This document shows positions 32,006-45,068 of a DNA stretch of 64,000 nt, one piece after another. The notes beneath the pieces are model-generated. The model was not told the origin of the DNA and did not search any database. It saw only the letters and a list, made by a program, of their open reading frames with translations. The stretch lies in the NCBI GenBank assembly GCA_019188255.1, contig JAETXT010000006.1:1550001-1614000 (forward strand), in the 5' to 3' direction. The position numbers were made by a program, and so were the translations under genes. The stretch is from Verticillium longisporum. Lineage: Eukaryota; Ascomycota; Sordariomycetes; Glomerellales; Plectosphaerellaceae. Within the stretch, counting starts at the first letter, position 1; each line of letters begins with the position of its first letter.

Positions 32006-33780
32006 AAATATTATTAGGAACTAGGATATTATTAATCTTATTAATATTCTAATCTCTAATAATACTTTAATAAATAATATTTATATTTACGAGCTCTTAT
32101 ATAGTCTTTATCCTAAACTATATAAAGAAAATACTATTAAATACTAATTATAATATTATAATTATATATTTAATTTTATTAGCTATACATTCCTCTATAA
32201 TAAGGATAATAAGACGTTTAAATAGGAATCTTAGTCTTTTAAAGATAGCGATAATCCTAATAATATCCTATACTTTTAATAGAAGAAAGGCCTAATAGGA
32301 AAGCTTTATAATATCGTTAAATAAATAAGATCCTCTTTATAATAGAATAAATATTTCTAATATATTATAATAGAAGAAGCTTAAAATTAAGATTTCCTCC
32401 TCTATTAATAAATAATAATAGAGCTTTAATTATTATTAAATAATAAGACTTAATAGAATTTAATATATCTAATACTCGATTAAGCTCTAAAGAAGAAAAA
32501 CGATATTTAAAGCTTCTTAATTAGAAATATATATAAAGTCGACCTTTATAAGTAAATTCCTATTAAAGATTACCTCCTCTTTAAAGATTAGCGCCTTTTA
32601 ATAGAGCTTTATATTACCCTTAAGCCCCTCTATCGATAAATAATATAAATATAAGGATAGAATAAAGATAAGAGCTATAATACTCTTTAGGAGGTTCTTA
32701 TTAGAATAGAGTATATCCTAGAGAGGATAGAGGAATAGAAGGCGTTTTTTAATAATCTAAATAATAATAATTAATAATAGGAAAAATAAGCCTCTTTAAA
32801 TATTTATAAGTAAATATAGTATTAGCGAAATAAACGATTTATATCGCTTCTAATTAATTAAGTACTTCTAGAATATATCTATAATAAATATATAGATATA
32901 TTATAGCGCCTCGAGGCCCTTATTAAAGATTTACGCTATTATTTCTATCTATCTATTATTAATATATAATAGAAGTTAAATTAATATTATATAAAGCTTA
33001 AGGAGTCCCTTCTCTATATAGCTATTATAATCCTCTATTCTAGCCTTAAATATTAATAGCTTTAAATATAATAATTAAGCCCGGAATAGCTTATATAGCT
33101 TTATTATATATAATAGGGCTTCTATTAATAGTAGGAGCGGTAATACTACTCTCCTTCTATATCCTCTTCGAATCTTTAAAGAGACTATAGCTAAAGTAGC
33201 TTTAAACGGCTATAGGACTTTTAGCCTATAGCGCCCCCGACGAGCTTCGACGATTAAATATAAAATAGGTATTAGAGAGTTCTAGTACTTAACTCTAAGC
33301 TTAATAAATATCTTAGCTTTAATCTCTTATAGGACTCTACTATTAAAGACCTTATTACTTAATAATTAAGCTACTAAGAGGTATATCCTATTATTAATAA
33401 ATTCGCCCTTAATATCTTAATAATACTTATAATATTAGTAGACTATAAGAAAGCATTTAGCCTCTTAAAGCTAATTCTAACCTCGTAGAGGTTAGGAATA
33501 GCTTTAAATATATTAAAAGAGCTTTAATACCTTAATAACTAGCTTCATCGAGGAGCAATTTAGCTAGGAGGGTTATATTAGGGCTCGATAGTAGCGAATC
33601 GTCTTAATACTATAGAATCTAAGTCTTAGGTAAGCTAATAACTATCGTAATAGCTTCATTATTAACTAAATAAGTTAGATATTTATAAATAGGACTAAAT
33701 AACTAAATCCATCGAATTCAGCGGACTAAATAACTAAATCCAATACCTATATTTAACTTATTTAGTCGGGGTGCAGTACT
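32006..33780. other. RIP-degraded AT-rich DNA, continuation after copia insertion
   Basis: Stops occur in all frames, and CpA and CpG are depleted. A 20-bp motif, GACTAAATAACTAAATCCA, is repeated near 33690-33745, and a TTTAACTTATTTAGTC motif near 33752-33768 has a partial inverse near 24245. The block could be a DNA transposon into which copia inserted, but its class cannot be read. Confidence 0.55.
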
Positions 33781-34791
33781 AATAATAATCATACTATAGA
33801 ATGCAACTCGTATTTGCCTAGTCTCTTTTCTCAGATCGGTAGCAATCTACGCCCTCCTACTAATGATCTCCACGATCACTTCTAATCCTTTCCCTTCTCA
33901 ATCGTAAGTTGTCTTGGTAAGCACTCTGAGCCTCTAGCACCAGCTACATGCGAAACCTGTTTATCTCCAGTAATGACACCACGAAATTGTAGACACTCCT
34001 ATATGAAAGCACACAAGCGCTTCGGAACGATAAGGAAGACCAATATTCGACGCGCAGTGCGTTCACCTTCGCTCTCTGTCCTACGTACCAGTGCTTGACC
34101 GTATAACAACAGCAAAACGCGCAATACCAGGCCCTTGAATATATTTTTCACTGAGGAGCGCTTCATTACTTCTTTTGAATATAACACGTTGCCATGAACA
34201 GTTCACACAAATGTCTGCATGTACCTCCCGGCCCTCTGCTAAACTCATTTCTCTACTTTATTGACGTTACTACTCAAATTGGACGACTCTCCCCAAGCCA
34301 ACACAATGCGATAAATGTCATGGTGTAATGAACATGACCCACCATGCAATGTAGAGCAGTGCAATTGAGTATCATAATGCGTGAGTGGCTACATTATTAT
34401 GATGCCCAGAGAGCGAAAGCATTGCCTTCGTGGAATGAATCCATGATGCCAGCTTCGTGTTCGTTCGTTCATTAGGAATTGATTTCCGGTCCGATCGGCT
34501 TTGCTCCGGACCTCTGCTGTAGTGCTGAGCCGCATATCGATCGGCCGAGGCTATCACCCGCCCCGGCGGAAGGGTGTGCGTGGCTTGTGCCCGCGGCTGT
34601 CCAGAAGAGGCATCGGTCGCGAACCGGCTGGATGTGCGGGGTCATCTAGTCGTGCGCCGAGGCTTTGAGTAGATAAGACAAGGGTGGGTGGCAGCCCATT
34701 TGCCACGCTTGTTCATTGTGACACCAACAAAGTTCATTCACACCCAGATATTATTTCAAGATTGTGGGAAAGACGAAGCGCTCCAAACAAT
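33781..34791. other. Normal-composition intergenic region upstream of alcohol dehydrogenase
   Basis: No convincing gene is visible. An inverted repeat GGTCCG...CGGACC at 34488-34512 contains outward-facing CCG/CGG triplets about 280 bp upstream of the start. It differs in layout from the CGG-N9/10-CCG sites. Confidence 0.55.
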
Positions 34792-36005
34792 ATGACAGAA
34801 ATGAAGTGCGTCGTCTTCGATGGGCCGAAGCAAATATCAGTACAGAACAGACCAGTCCCCACGGTCAAGGATGCCAAAGACATCATCGTAAAGGTCCGGT
34901 ACACGGCTCTGTGCGGCAGGTATGATGCACGGCACCATGGCAAGATAATACCCTGACGGCAATTGCAGCGAACTTCATGTCTTCCGAGGCCATCAACCAT
35001 CAGCAACAGGGTTCATCATGGGCCATGAGTTCTCTGGAACGGTACATGAGGTTGGTTCGGACGTGAAGAACCTCAAGGTCGGCGACAAAATTGTCAGCCC
35101 TTTCACCGTCAGCTGCGGAGAGTGCTTTTATTGCTCCCGAGGTTTTTCGTCCCGTTGCAAGGAGTGCCTCCTTTTTGGCTGCCCCCTGCTTGACGGCGCG
35201 CAGGCTGAGTACGTGAGGGTCCCCTGGGCGGATTCAACGGTTGTCAAAGCTCCCCCCGGTATCGACGAGCTCAAACTTTGCCTCATGGCCGACATTTTTC
35301 CCACAGGATTCTTTGCTGCCGAGAACGCATTGGCGTCGCAAAGCTTTGCCGAAGAGGCGGTGGTTGTCTTGATAGGCTGCGGTCCGGTTGGTCTCTGCGC
35401 CCTTATTGCGGCCTTGGAATATAAGCCCAAGGCCCTGCTCGCGGTCGACGGTGTGCCTTCGCGACTGGACAAAGCGAAGGAACTTGGAGCCGAGCCTTGG
35501 AACTACCTGACCCAGGCAGAAGAGCTCGAGGCACGGGTCAAGGAACTCACCGAAGGTCGGGGTGCGGACATCGTCATCGAGGTGGTAGGCCACAGCTCTG
35601 CGTTGGATACAGGCTTCAAGCTTCTGAGGCCTTGGGGGACAATTTCAAGCGTGGGTGTCCACAATGGAGAGATCCCATGGACTGGAAACCAAGCATATGG
35701 CAAGAATCTTACTGTGAAGATGGGCAGATGTCCAGTTCGAAGCAAGTCAACCCCACAATATGGTAATTGTTCAAGCAGCTAACCCAAGATTCCTACAGGC
35801 ATGTTCCCTCGCGCACTAGCTCTGCTGGAAAAGAAGCAACGACTTCTGGAGTAAGCATACTACAGATCCTTGTCTATTGACCAGTCAACTAACGACTCGC
35901 AGCTTCATGACTGATACTATCATGCCTCTCAGCGATGCCGTCAAAGGATACGAGATCTTCGACAGCATGAAGTCCCTGAAGGTTATATTTGATGCCGAGA
36001 AATGA
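34792..36005 (+). CDS. Zinc-dependent alcohol dehydrogenase (MDR superfamily)
   Basis: Four exons, 34792-34919, 34969-35762, 35799-35850 and 35903-36005, sum exactly to 358 codons plus stop. The catalytic zinc region has C41 (CGSELH, formed across intron 1) and H62-E63 (MGHE). The structural zinc is held by four cysteines, C92, C95, C98 and C106 (CGECFYC...C). The Rossmann fold follows with GCGPVG at 179-184. The C-terminus DFMTDTIMPLSDAVKGYEIF is typical. It should oxidise an alcohol or reduce a ketone with NAD(P); the substrate is not deducible. Introns of 36-52 nt are short but carry GT, a CTAAC-like branch site and AG. It is one of the few undamaged genes here. Confidence 0.93.
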
Positions 36006-36414
36006 TGTGATAGGCGGAAGAAAAACTTTAGTAAACGAGTCCTGGTCTTATGGCCATGAACGCAGCTGTTTTATAATTAAATGCTGTCGATGGCAATTAA
36101 AAACTACGCCGGACTTACATCCAAGACATCTAAAGGTTTGACAAGTTTGCCGTTGCGATATGTCCCATCCACCAACTACTTTCGTTTTCTATCTTCCCGC
36201 GGCAACTCATCCAGAAACCTCCATCTAAGCTTTGTTTTCCAATCCGTCCATTTCCAGCCATTCAGAGTGCCGGCTGGGAAGAGAGGCAGGACCTTGCTTG
36301 CAATCGGATCATGCGCAATAAGTACAAGTACATCCTCACTCGCGTCCAGACCCTTGAGTTTGTCTATACTTTCACCTGCCGCTAGCGGATTCACATACTA
36401 GGAGTCTTCCCTAG

Positions 36415-36621
36415 TGTAAGGGGCTGGTCGTCGAGCGTTGCACTAGGACGAGGCCTTGAATGTATTATTACTAGATAAAGAATAAGAATAAGAAGAATGC
36501 TATAATAGCTCTTTATACCCCTTTATAATAGAAAATAAGGGGTTATATAGGAGCCTACCTATGAACTAGCTATTAAGGCGTAGCCTTAGCTTTATAGCTT
36601 AGCTAGGTATAACTTATAATA
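36415..36621 (-). repeat. Gypsy LTR, low-coordinate copy
   Basis: The 207-bp repeat keeps CpG and CpA dinucleotides in its outer 50-60 bp (toward 36415) and has lost them toward the interior. It is paired with 43045-43251. Confidence 0.9.
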
Positions 36622-39600
36622 ATATCCCCCTTTATATAGGTTATATATTATAATTATCGTAAGTTTCGAAGTAAATCTATTCGTTTATTATAGTATTATT
36701 ATTTAATTATTAAAGTAAATATAGCTAGCTTTTATAGGGAATCTATTATTCCCTTTATACATTTCCTTTATTATTCTAGGTTAAGTTTCGAGTTTCTTTC
36801 TCTTCTTAACTCTATCTATTTATAATATTACTATTACTACCCCTATCCTCGTAAATTATTATTCTAATATAGAAAATATTATATATTTAAGCTAATATTT
36901 ATTAATTTCTCTATAATTATTAAAATAATTTATTATAAGTTTTATATATCCTCGTAGAATTATCTCTATTCTTTCTTAATTATTATATTTTCGCTAATAT
37001 ATTAAGTACTTTAATAGATCTATATAAATACTATTATTATTATAATAGTAAGATTATTATATTATTATTAATATAGTATAATATTAATATATTTTAGATA
37101 TCCGCTTATACTTCCTATATTTATAGTATTCCTACCCCTAATAGCGCTATTATTATTACTCCCTCTAAGAGTAATAATAATAATAATACGAATACCCTTA
37201 TTATATATTATATTTCCTATATTAACTCTATATAGAATCCTACCTCTATACTTAAGCGCTCTAAGAAAGGCGCTAATACTTAGTATACTCGGTTCTATTA
37301 CCCTTATATCGTTCGCTTAATTATTAACTATATTTAAATTAATATCTAGGAGTAATACCTAGGTATACCTAGTTATAACTATATATATTATAATTAATAT
37401 AATAAGTATTCCTATATTATAATATCGTTACGTTTTCTAACGTTTTTCATTATAAGTATTAGCTATAAATACTTTAAATACGCTTATATTAATTACCCCT
37501 ATATCGCTATAATCCTTAAAGCTTATACTATTACTATTACCCTTATTAATACCGCTATTACCTATATTATTAACGATAATATTATAGTATATTTATATTC
37601 TCATTCTATCTTCGCTTCTAATTTATTTCTAATTTATAATAGACTTGCTACGCTTAGGAGGATATTATTACTATATTCTACTAGACCGAGAATACTATCT
37701 ACGCTATATATATCGAGGCCGCTATTAAGGCCGCTGCCCCGTCCCCTATAGTTACTACCTCTACCCCTACTACTTTCTCGTAGCTTACTAGCGCTACCCT
37801 TACCGCTTACGAGCTAGCTATCTAGGCTAGTCTCGGTTATATAGAGTCGTTCCTTAAGCGCCTCGTCACTATTACTAAGGCTAATATAGATTCTAAGGTC
37901 GCTAAGGAGGAGCCTACTACCTAGGATAAGGAATAAGCGGCTTTATTACGTTTTTAGAGTTTTTCTAGGGCGTTTTTATTATATTTTCGTATTATTTAGG
38001 CTATATCGATATAAGGGAATCGCCTTAGTAGCTCCCCCTTAGTTTATAGCTTTTATTCATTATTCTAATATTATTTAAAAGTAGTCCGCTTTAATAGGCT
38101 ATTTAACTAATAATAGTATCTATTTAGGACTAAATTAAATATATTATAGTTATATAGCTTACCCTAGGCTTCTTCTTTATTTTCGCTATAATTATTTATT
38201 AATAAGAGTCTATAGGCTTATTATTTTCTTAGATTAGGCTATATCGTCCTTTAAATTCCTTTAATATATTAATATCTTTAAATCTAGAAACTAGTTCTTA
38301 TATTAATTCGGAGTATCTTTATTATAGTATTAATACTTCTTAATAGGACCCTCTACTTCTTCGCTATATCCTTATATAGAATATCTTATCGATTAGCTAT
38401 ATTACTCTAGTAATATCCTTATAGATAGGCTCGGGTCGTTTATTATATATTAGCTATCCTAATAAGGGGTCGTTATAAGTATAATAGAGGAGGTCTATAT
38501 AGAACCTAGAGTATATTTTACTTAATATATTAAGCTCTATTATATATAAGCCGATAACCTTTATTATATAGTATTTCTAATATAATTAATCGAGCTTCTT
38601 AGATAACCTCTTTATTTTAAAGTTAATTAGCGATAGCTAAATATAGTTATTTATTCTATATTTTTCCGATAATTACTTCTAGTGGTTAGTATTTTCCTCT
38701 ATCCTTATCTAGGCTATTATTATATTAGCTCATATAAAGTCTATTATTTCCTAGAGGTATTCTATTAATTCTCTTACTTTAAATTTATAGTATCCTAATA
38801 ATAGTATTTAGTTAATTTATATCTAGTCGATATAGTAATTATAGGTAGTAAAGAAGGGGCTTACCCTAGTTATCGAACTAGCTCAGTTATTAATAGCTAG
38901 CTAAGTAGTCGCTAGGTAATTATATTAATCGTCCTATATATAATAGATATAAGGCCTAAAGTACGCCTATATCTCCTAATTAAGCTACTCTAAACTCCTA
39001 TCTATCTATAAGTAATATATTATACTAAGTCGCTACTTTATATTAATAAGTAGATAGAAGTAAGCCTAGAATCTACTTATCTAGTTCAAGCTTCTATTAT
39101 TAATTATCGACTTTAGTATTCTATAGTATTAGAAGTAGTAGTTTAAGAACCGTTTAGTATAGGCTTCTATATCTATTAACCCTATTATTTCTAGGGTAAT
39201 CGATTTCGAGAGCCTATTAATAATTACTTATAGATAATATAGGTTCCTAGGCCCTACTAATAGTAGGTCTATTATAAAATCTATAGCGAAGTCGTAGTAG
39301 ATATATTATAGGATTAATAGGGGTTTTAAGAGGCTATACTTTAAATCGCGCTAGTTCTTCGATTATCTATATATACTATAATTCCTAAGGAATTATTATA
39401 TATCCTATAATTACCTTAGCTAGAAGAACTATTAAATTATAGCTACGATTATATTATCCTTATCTATATAATTATAAGTTTTAATATTATAAGTCCTTTA
39501 GATAATCTTCGTCTATAGTACTTTATTATCTTAGCTACTAAGTATCTATTTCCTCTCTCTAAATATTAAATTACCTATAGTATTGATATTATATTCTAAT

Positions 39601-42600
39601 ATCTATACTTTTAATTATAAATTAGGGGAAAACTAATAATCTCTTTATAAAACTATTACTTTTATAGTATAATATTATTAATCCCCTTCCTAGGCTTCGA
39701 TCTAAAATCTCTTAAGCTTAGTATCTATTAGGAAGTATACTTTAAGTCCTTTAATTATATCGATATATTTAATATTTAAAGTATATTCTTAGTAACTTTT
39801 TATAATATTATCGTTAAATATCTATAAATAATATACTTATATTAGACTATTTACTTTAATTAATACTATATCTTATTTATAGCGGGAGAGTATATCTATA
39901 GCTATATTCTTATTACCCTTCTTATATATTAATTAGAGGTTAAACTCTATTAATTATCCTATTTAGTAATTCTATCTTTCTAATAGATCTTATTTAATTA
40001 TAAAGTATTCTAGATTCTTATAGTTGATTAATATAATAAACTTATAGCTCTTTAGCTCTATCCTCTATATTTCTAGGTATTAGATTATTATTAGGAGCTC
40101 TTTATTATAGATAGGGTAATTATATTTAGCCCCTATTAATTTACGAGAATAATATACTATTACCCTTTATTAGCTATCCTTAGCTATTTAAGATATTACT
40201 CCTTTTATAGCTATCTTAGAATAGTTAATTTCTATTAGGGTATCTAGGGCTAAATCGAAGTTTATAAATATTAGCTTTTCTTATAAGCGCCTTTTTAATT
40301 CTTAGAATACTATTTCCTTTTTACTTCTTTATTTAAAAACTATATTCTTTCTAATAAGTTTTATTAAAAGTATTATTAATTCTATAAAGTCCTATATAAA
40401 GATATAATAATAGTTTATAAAGCTAAGGAAACTCTATATCCCTATAACTATTATTAATACTTCCTATTCCGAGATAGCTCTTAGCTTCTTAGGGTTATAA
40501 GATACCCCTTTTCCGGCCTAAATAATAAATCCGAAGTACTTTATTTTAATTATATTAAACTTATATTTCTTTAGATTAAGATATAGTCTAGCTATTATAA
40601 GTAATTTAAGTATTTATTAGATTTTCGCTTTATAATCTCTCTAAGACTTATTAGAGTAAATTAGGATATTATCTATATATACTATAATATAGTTATTTAG
40701 ATATTCTTTAAGGATATTATTAATATATTTCTAGAAAATCGCTAGAATATTATTTAAGCTAAGTAAAGATATTAGCTATTCGAATAGTTTAAATTATATT
40801 CTAAAAGCTATTTTCTCCTTATACTTAAGTATTATCCTAATCTTATAGAAGGCTATTATTATATCGAATTTCATAAACTACTTTATATTAATTAAATTAC
40901 GAAGTATCTCTATAATTAATAATAAAGGGTAATAGTTTCGCTTTAATATTATATTAAGTATTCTATAATCGTAGTAAAAACGTAGTCCTCCTCTTAGTTT
41001 CTTTATAAAGAATATTAATATTAAATTAACTAAATTATTAGCTTATATAAATCCTTTATTAAGGAGGTTTATTAAGGTCTTCTTTAGGATTAAGAGCTTT
41101 TCCTAGTTTATTTAATATAATAGCCTTTAGAGTAATTTAGCTTCTTTATTATTATTATCTCGTTCTAGGTTTACTTTATAGTCTATATTAGGTTAGTATA
41201 GGAGTAGCTCTTCTACTTTCTTAATTAAAAATAGATTAGGGAATTCCTATAAAATACTCGTAAATATAAAGTCCTTAGGCTAAATAGTAATCTTTAGTAT
41301 TAATATTCTAATAATATTTAAGAAGCTTATTATTCTAATTATATAATTAATAGATTTCCCTTTTATTATTCCTCTATAAGCCTATTAATATTTAACTATA
41401 AATATACTATTAATTATTAGCTTTATTATTTTTATTTCTTAAGAGACCTTTATTTCTATTTCTCCTCCTATTTATAGATATATCTATATTAAACTATATT
41501 ATAAGTAGTCCTTCTAGGGGTCTAGGAGGATATTATTAGATTATATTTAAAATAAGCCTAGGAATAAGTTATTTATTAGGCTAAGTACTATATAAATATA
41601 TATCGTTTAGATATAGCCTCTTATATCTAGGGGTAATATAATAATACTTCTATTTATTTATATATCTATTTATATTAAGAAACTACTAAAGGGGCATCTT
41701 CTCTTATCGACTATAAATAAATAAAGTTTCCTTATAATGGTTTCGTTTATAGCTATATAATAATTATAATTAGAATCTATAAAAGCTTAGATTAAATATT
41801 TATTTATAAATACTCCTATTATTATTAATTTATAATATATAAACTATTAAAATATATTCTATCCTAAGTCCTCGCCCTTTAATTTCCTTAATATTCGATT
41901 TTATATTAAGGTTCTTCTTTTCCTAAATTTTATTCCGATTCGCTAATATCTCTTATTAACCCTTTATTATTATAGCTTTATCGTAATTATATATTAATAA
42001 TAGCTTTTACGATTTTAATTTAAATCTTATATCGTTTATTATAATATTAAATAATATATCCCTTCTTTTAATATTTATAATATATTTATATATCTTTCTT
42101 TATAAATCGTTTCTCCTATTTAGTCCTAATTTAGTTAATATTAAATATATATACGTCCCTATTATAATCTCGCTATATAGAAGTAGCGGTTTCGCCCTAG
42201 CTATATCTTTAATAAACTCTTATTATATTATCGAGTTTTCCTAAGATCTATAATATTCTCTTAATCTAGTTAATATATTCTTAAAGTAAATCTATAATAA
42301 TTAAATAATAAGATAGCTCTTAGTTTAGAGCGTTTATTAAGTAATTAATCTTTATATTATTAGATTATCCCGATCCGCTTATTTATATAATAAGCTTTTT
42401 AAATTCTGATATAAATTATAAAAATAGTACCCCTTCGCCCTATTAGAGCGTTTATAGTCTTATAGCTATATAGAGGGCTTTATTAAAATCGAGGTAGTTC
42501 TAGTCGAGGTACTATATAAACCTTTTAAGTAAAAAGCTCCTATTAGGCCCTCTTTAAATATAGAACGTAATAACTATTTATTAAGGAGATTAATCTAAGT

Positions 42601-43044
42601 AACTATTAATAAAGTATTATAGAGCTCTATTATTATTATAGTAATCTATATCTAGTATAATCTTATTATATATCTATTACGATTATATTATATATTCTAA
42701 GCGTTTTCCCGAAAACTTTATAAGAAGGGGTAAATATTTCCTTATAATTATCGCTTAAATAGTCGGTCTAGTTAATAGGTCGTTAATAGGTAGGGGGTTA
42801 ATTATAATTAATAGGTTTAATACTATTAATAGCTATTCTATATATTCTTAGTTCTATTCTATTAATAGCTATTATTAGCGTATAATAGCTTCTAGGGGGC
42901 GTATATTATCCTATATTATCTATCTAATATAGCGATTAATTATTTCGTCCTATAATAGGTCGCTACTCTATAGCTATAAGTTCGTATTATTATCCAGGGG
43001 AGGGAGGCTAACGTAGTCTATAGCTAATTATTAATCTAGTAATA

Positions 43045-43251
43045 TATAAAGGGCTAGTCGTCGAGCATTATACTAGGACGAGGCCTTAAATATATTATTA
43101 CTAGATAAAGAATAAGAATAAGAAGAATGCTATAATAGCTCTTTATGCCCCTTTATAATGGAAAATAAGGGGTTATATAGGAGCCCACCTACGAACTAGC
43201 TACTAAGGCGCAGCCTCAGCTTTGTGGCTTAGCCGGGTATAACCCGTAACA
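43045..43251 (-). repeat. Gypsy LTR, high-coordinate copy
   Basis: This 207-bp repeat has the opposite damage pattern. Its inner start is mutated, and its outer end (about 43190-43251) keeps GCGCAGCCTCAG and GTATAACCCGTAACA. Confidence 0.9.
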
Positions 43252-44297
43252 CCTAGCATATACTTCATAGTATAGAGTGGTTCTGTAGCTATGAGCCTTT
43301 AGGTGATAGCTCGTAAATATGGCTGAAGGATACTCTTGGCCTGGGTTGTCATCGCGGCCCAAGTCGCTGGAACTGATCGATCATGGTATCGGGAGGTAGG
43401 GTGTTGGTCTGAACGAGCCACTAAAGTGGCAAATGTCGGCACCAAGAAAGGCGAATGAGTTCTCCTCTGTTCTGACGAGGGCAGAGATGTGCCCTATGGC
43501 GTGGCCTGGGGTACTCAAGATGTACAGGCTGCCGTCTCCGAAGAAGTCTCTTGCTGGGTACCCTGCGATATTCTGACTGTTGGAGAAATCCATCTCACGG
43601 ACCTCTCGGCCTTCAAAAGCGTCTTCGTGGAGTGGAGAGCTTTGATTTGTTGGGTAGCCAGGCATGAAGGCGTCCGAGAACCCTGGCCCAACAACCAAGG
43701 CCATGCTCTGGGGGAAAGATGCTGGGTTCCCCGTATGGTCGTAGTGATGATGGCTCAAGATAGCTGCCTCGATCTTCTTGATATCAGTTCCGCCCTTGAC
43801 TAGGATGTCTGCCAGGTCTGAATCAACCCTGATGCCAGGGACTTTGAGGTCTATGACATCCGCGATGGGAGCCGGCAGATTCCAAAAGTCTTTTCGGCAA
43901 CCGAGATCGAAGAGAAGCTGTCGGCCAGAACTTCGATGCTGAATAAGAATGGAGAAGGTCGGCAAGTTCAACAACTCATGGCCCTTGATTGGCGGTTGTA
44001 CAAGGGTGTCGGCAGGCACGGTAAGATAGCAGCTGGTATCGATCATAGACAGATTGCAGGTATAGGTGCCTTTGGGAATTCGGTGGGCTGGGGCCGCCAA
44101 CGCTGGGATTGCTTTGGGCATGGCAAAGATTGCACTAAAGGCACAATATGGCTGGTGTCTCGGCCTTGTCTTACATGCCCTTCGCTCGGAGTTAGTGGTA
44201 TCAACCTTCCATTTAAAGAAGAGCGGCCCATCCCCGTCCTTGGATTCCCGCACAGCCATTGCCTATTTGATACGAAGCTAGCAAGGTTACAAATTTC

Positions 44298-45059
44298 CGG
44301 GTTGCAGCTGACAGGGTGGTGACTCAAGTTCATCCCCCCCAATCCGGAGAAACCTCGGGGGGGGTAATAGCATACACAACTCAAAGTGCACGGGCCCTAT
44401 ACAGTACAAACAGTATAATTTAAAATATTAATATATTAAGAACTAAGGGTATTTAAGATATATATATAAATATATACTAGGTATATACTAGGTATATACT
44501 CTAGAGAGCTAGATTCCTAAAGTAAGTAAGGTATATACCTAGTATATACCTAGTATATGCTCTAGAGAGCTAGATTCCTAAAGTAAGTAAGGTATATACT
44601 TAGTATATACCTAGTATATGCTCTAGAGAGCTGGATTCCTAAGGTAAGTAAGGTATATACCTAGTATATACCTAGTATATACCTTTAGAACTAGGTCCCT
44701 AAAGTAAGTAGGTTAGGTATATACCTAACTTACCTTAGGAATCCAACTCTCTAGGGCATATGCTAGGTATATACTAAGTATATGCCCTACTTACCTTAGG
44801 AATCTAGCTCTCTAGAGCATATACTAGGTATATACTAGGTATATACTAAGTATATACTTAGAATCTATTCTTTCTTTAATATATATCTATTAATTCTATT
44901 ATAAAGACTTAAAAGAAAAAAAAACTCGGGTATAGTATATATTCATATTGATACTGTGGAGTTATGTAATCTCCCTAAAATTATGCTAACTAACCCCCCC
45001 GAGCTTTCTCCGGATTGGGGGGGGTGAACTTGAGTCACCACCCTATCAGCTGTAACCTC
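44298..45059. mobile_element. Hairpin-rich MITE with 9-bp target duplication (Mutator-like?)
   Basis: The 762-bp element is flanked by ACAAATTTC (44289-44297 and 45060-45068). Its inverted ends match over about 80 bp (GGTTRCAGCTGAYAGGGTGG and onward). Each end contains its own small hairpin: a run of seven or eight C, AATCCGGAGAAA, then a run of G. The 9-bp duplication favours a Mutator-like MITE, but hAT cannot be excluded. It sits between the divergent MBL and permease genes. No coding sequence. Confidence 0.8.
44463..44865. repeat. 61-bp tandem repeats followed by their inverse (palindromic core)
   Basis: About 3.5 units with a 61-bp period (GTATATACCTAG...CTCTAGAGAGCTAGATTCC...AAGTAAGTAAG) occupy 44463-44712. 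The same motifs return on the opposite strand at 44713-44865. Single strands could fold into one long hairpin. Confidence 0.85.
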
Positions 45060-45068
45060 ACAAATTTC

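Larger units (their letters stand above)
36415..43251 (-). mobile_element. RIP-degraded Gypsy-type LTR retrotransposon inside the MBL gene
   Basis: The element is 6837 bp, with ends TGTAAGG...CCGTAACA and the identical 5-bp duplication CCTAG (36410-36414 and 43252-43256). The LTRs are 207 bp. The interior is AT-rich with stops throughout. On the reverse strand at about 40655-40690 it still reads VYIDNILIYSNK, a Gypsy reverse transcriptase catalytic motif with one D-to-N change caused by G-to-A. Pol is therefore on the minus strand. A remnant of the same family is at 8764-9405. Confidence 0.9.
36104..44121 (-). pseudogene. Metallo-beta-lactamase-fold hydrolase (lactonase-like), split by a Gypsy element and carrying stops
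   Basis: The N-terminal part (44121-43257) starts MPKAIPALAAPAH. It contains the metal-binding motif SHHHYDHTG (H124, H126, D128, H129), STPGHAIGH near 219 and the LGADICH region near 240. This resembles quorum-quenching lactonase-type MBL hydrolases. A TGA at 43381-43383 interrupts it after YLPIP. The Gypsy element 36415-43251 follows, with duplication CCTAG. Removing the element continues the frame into 36409-36104, which encodes the family C-terminus (AAGESIDKLKGLD, VLVLIAHDP, RWRFLDELP). Two further in-frame TAG codons (about 36400 and 36176-36178) fit CAG-to-TAG changes. The gene therefore cannot make a full enzyme. An upstream ATG at 44259 is possible but adds residues atypical for the family. 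Confidence 0.85.
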
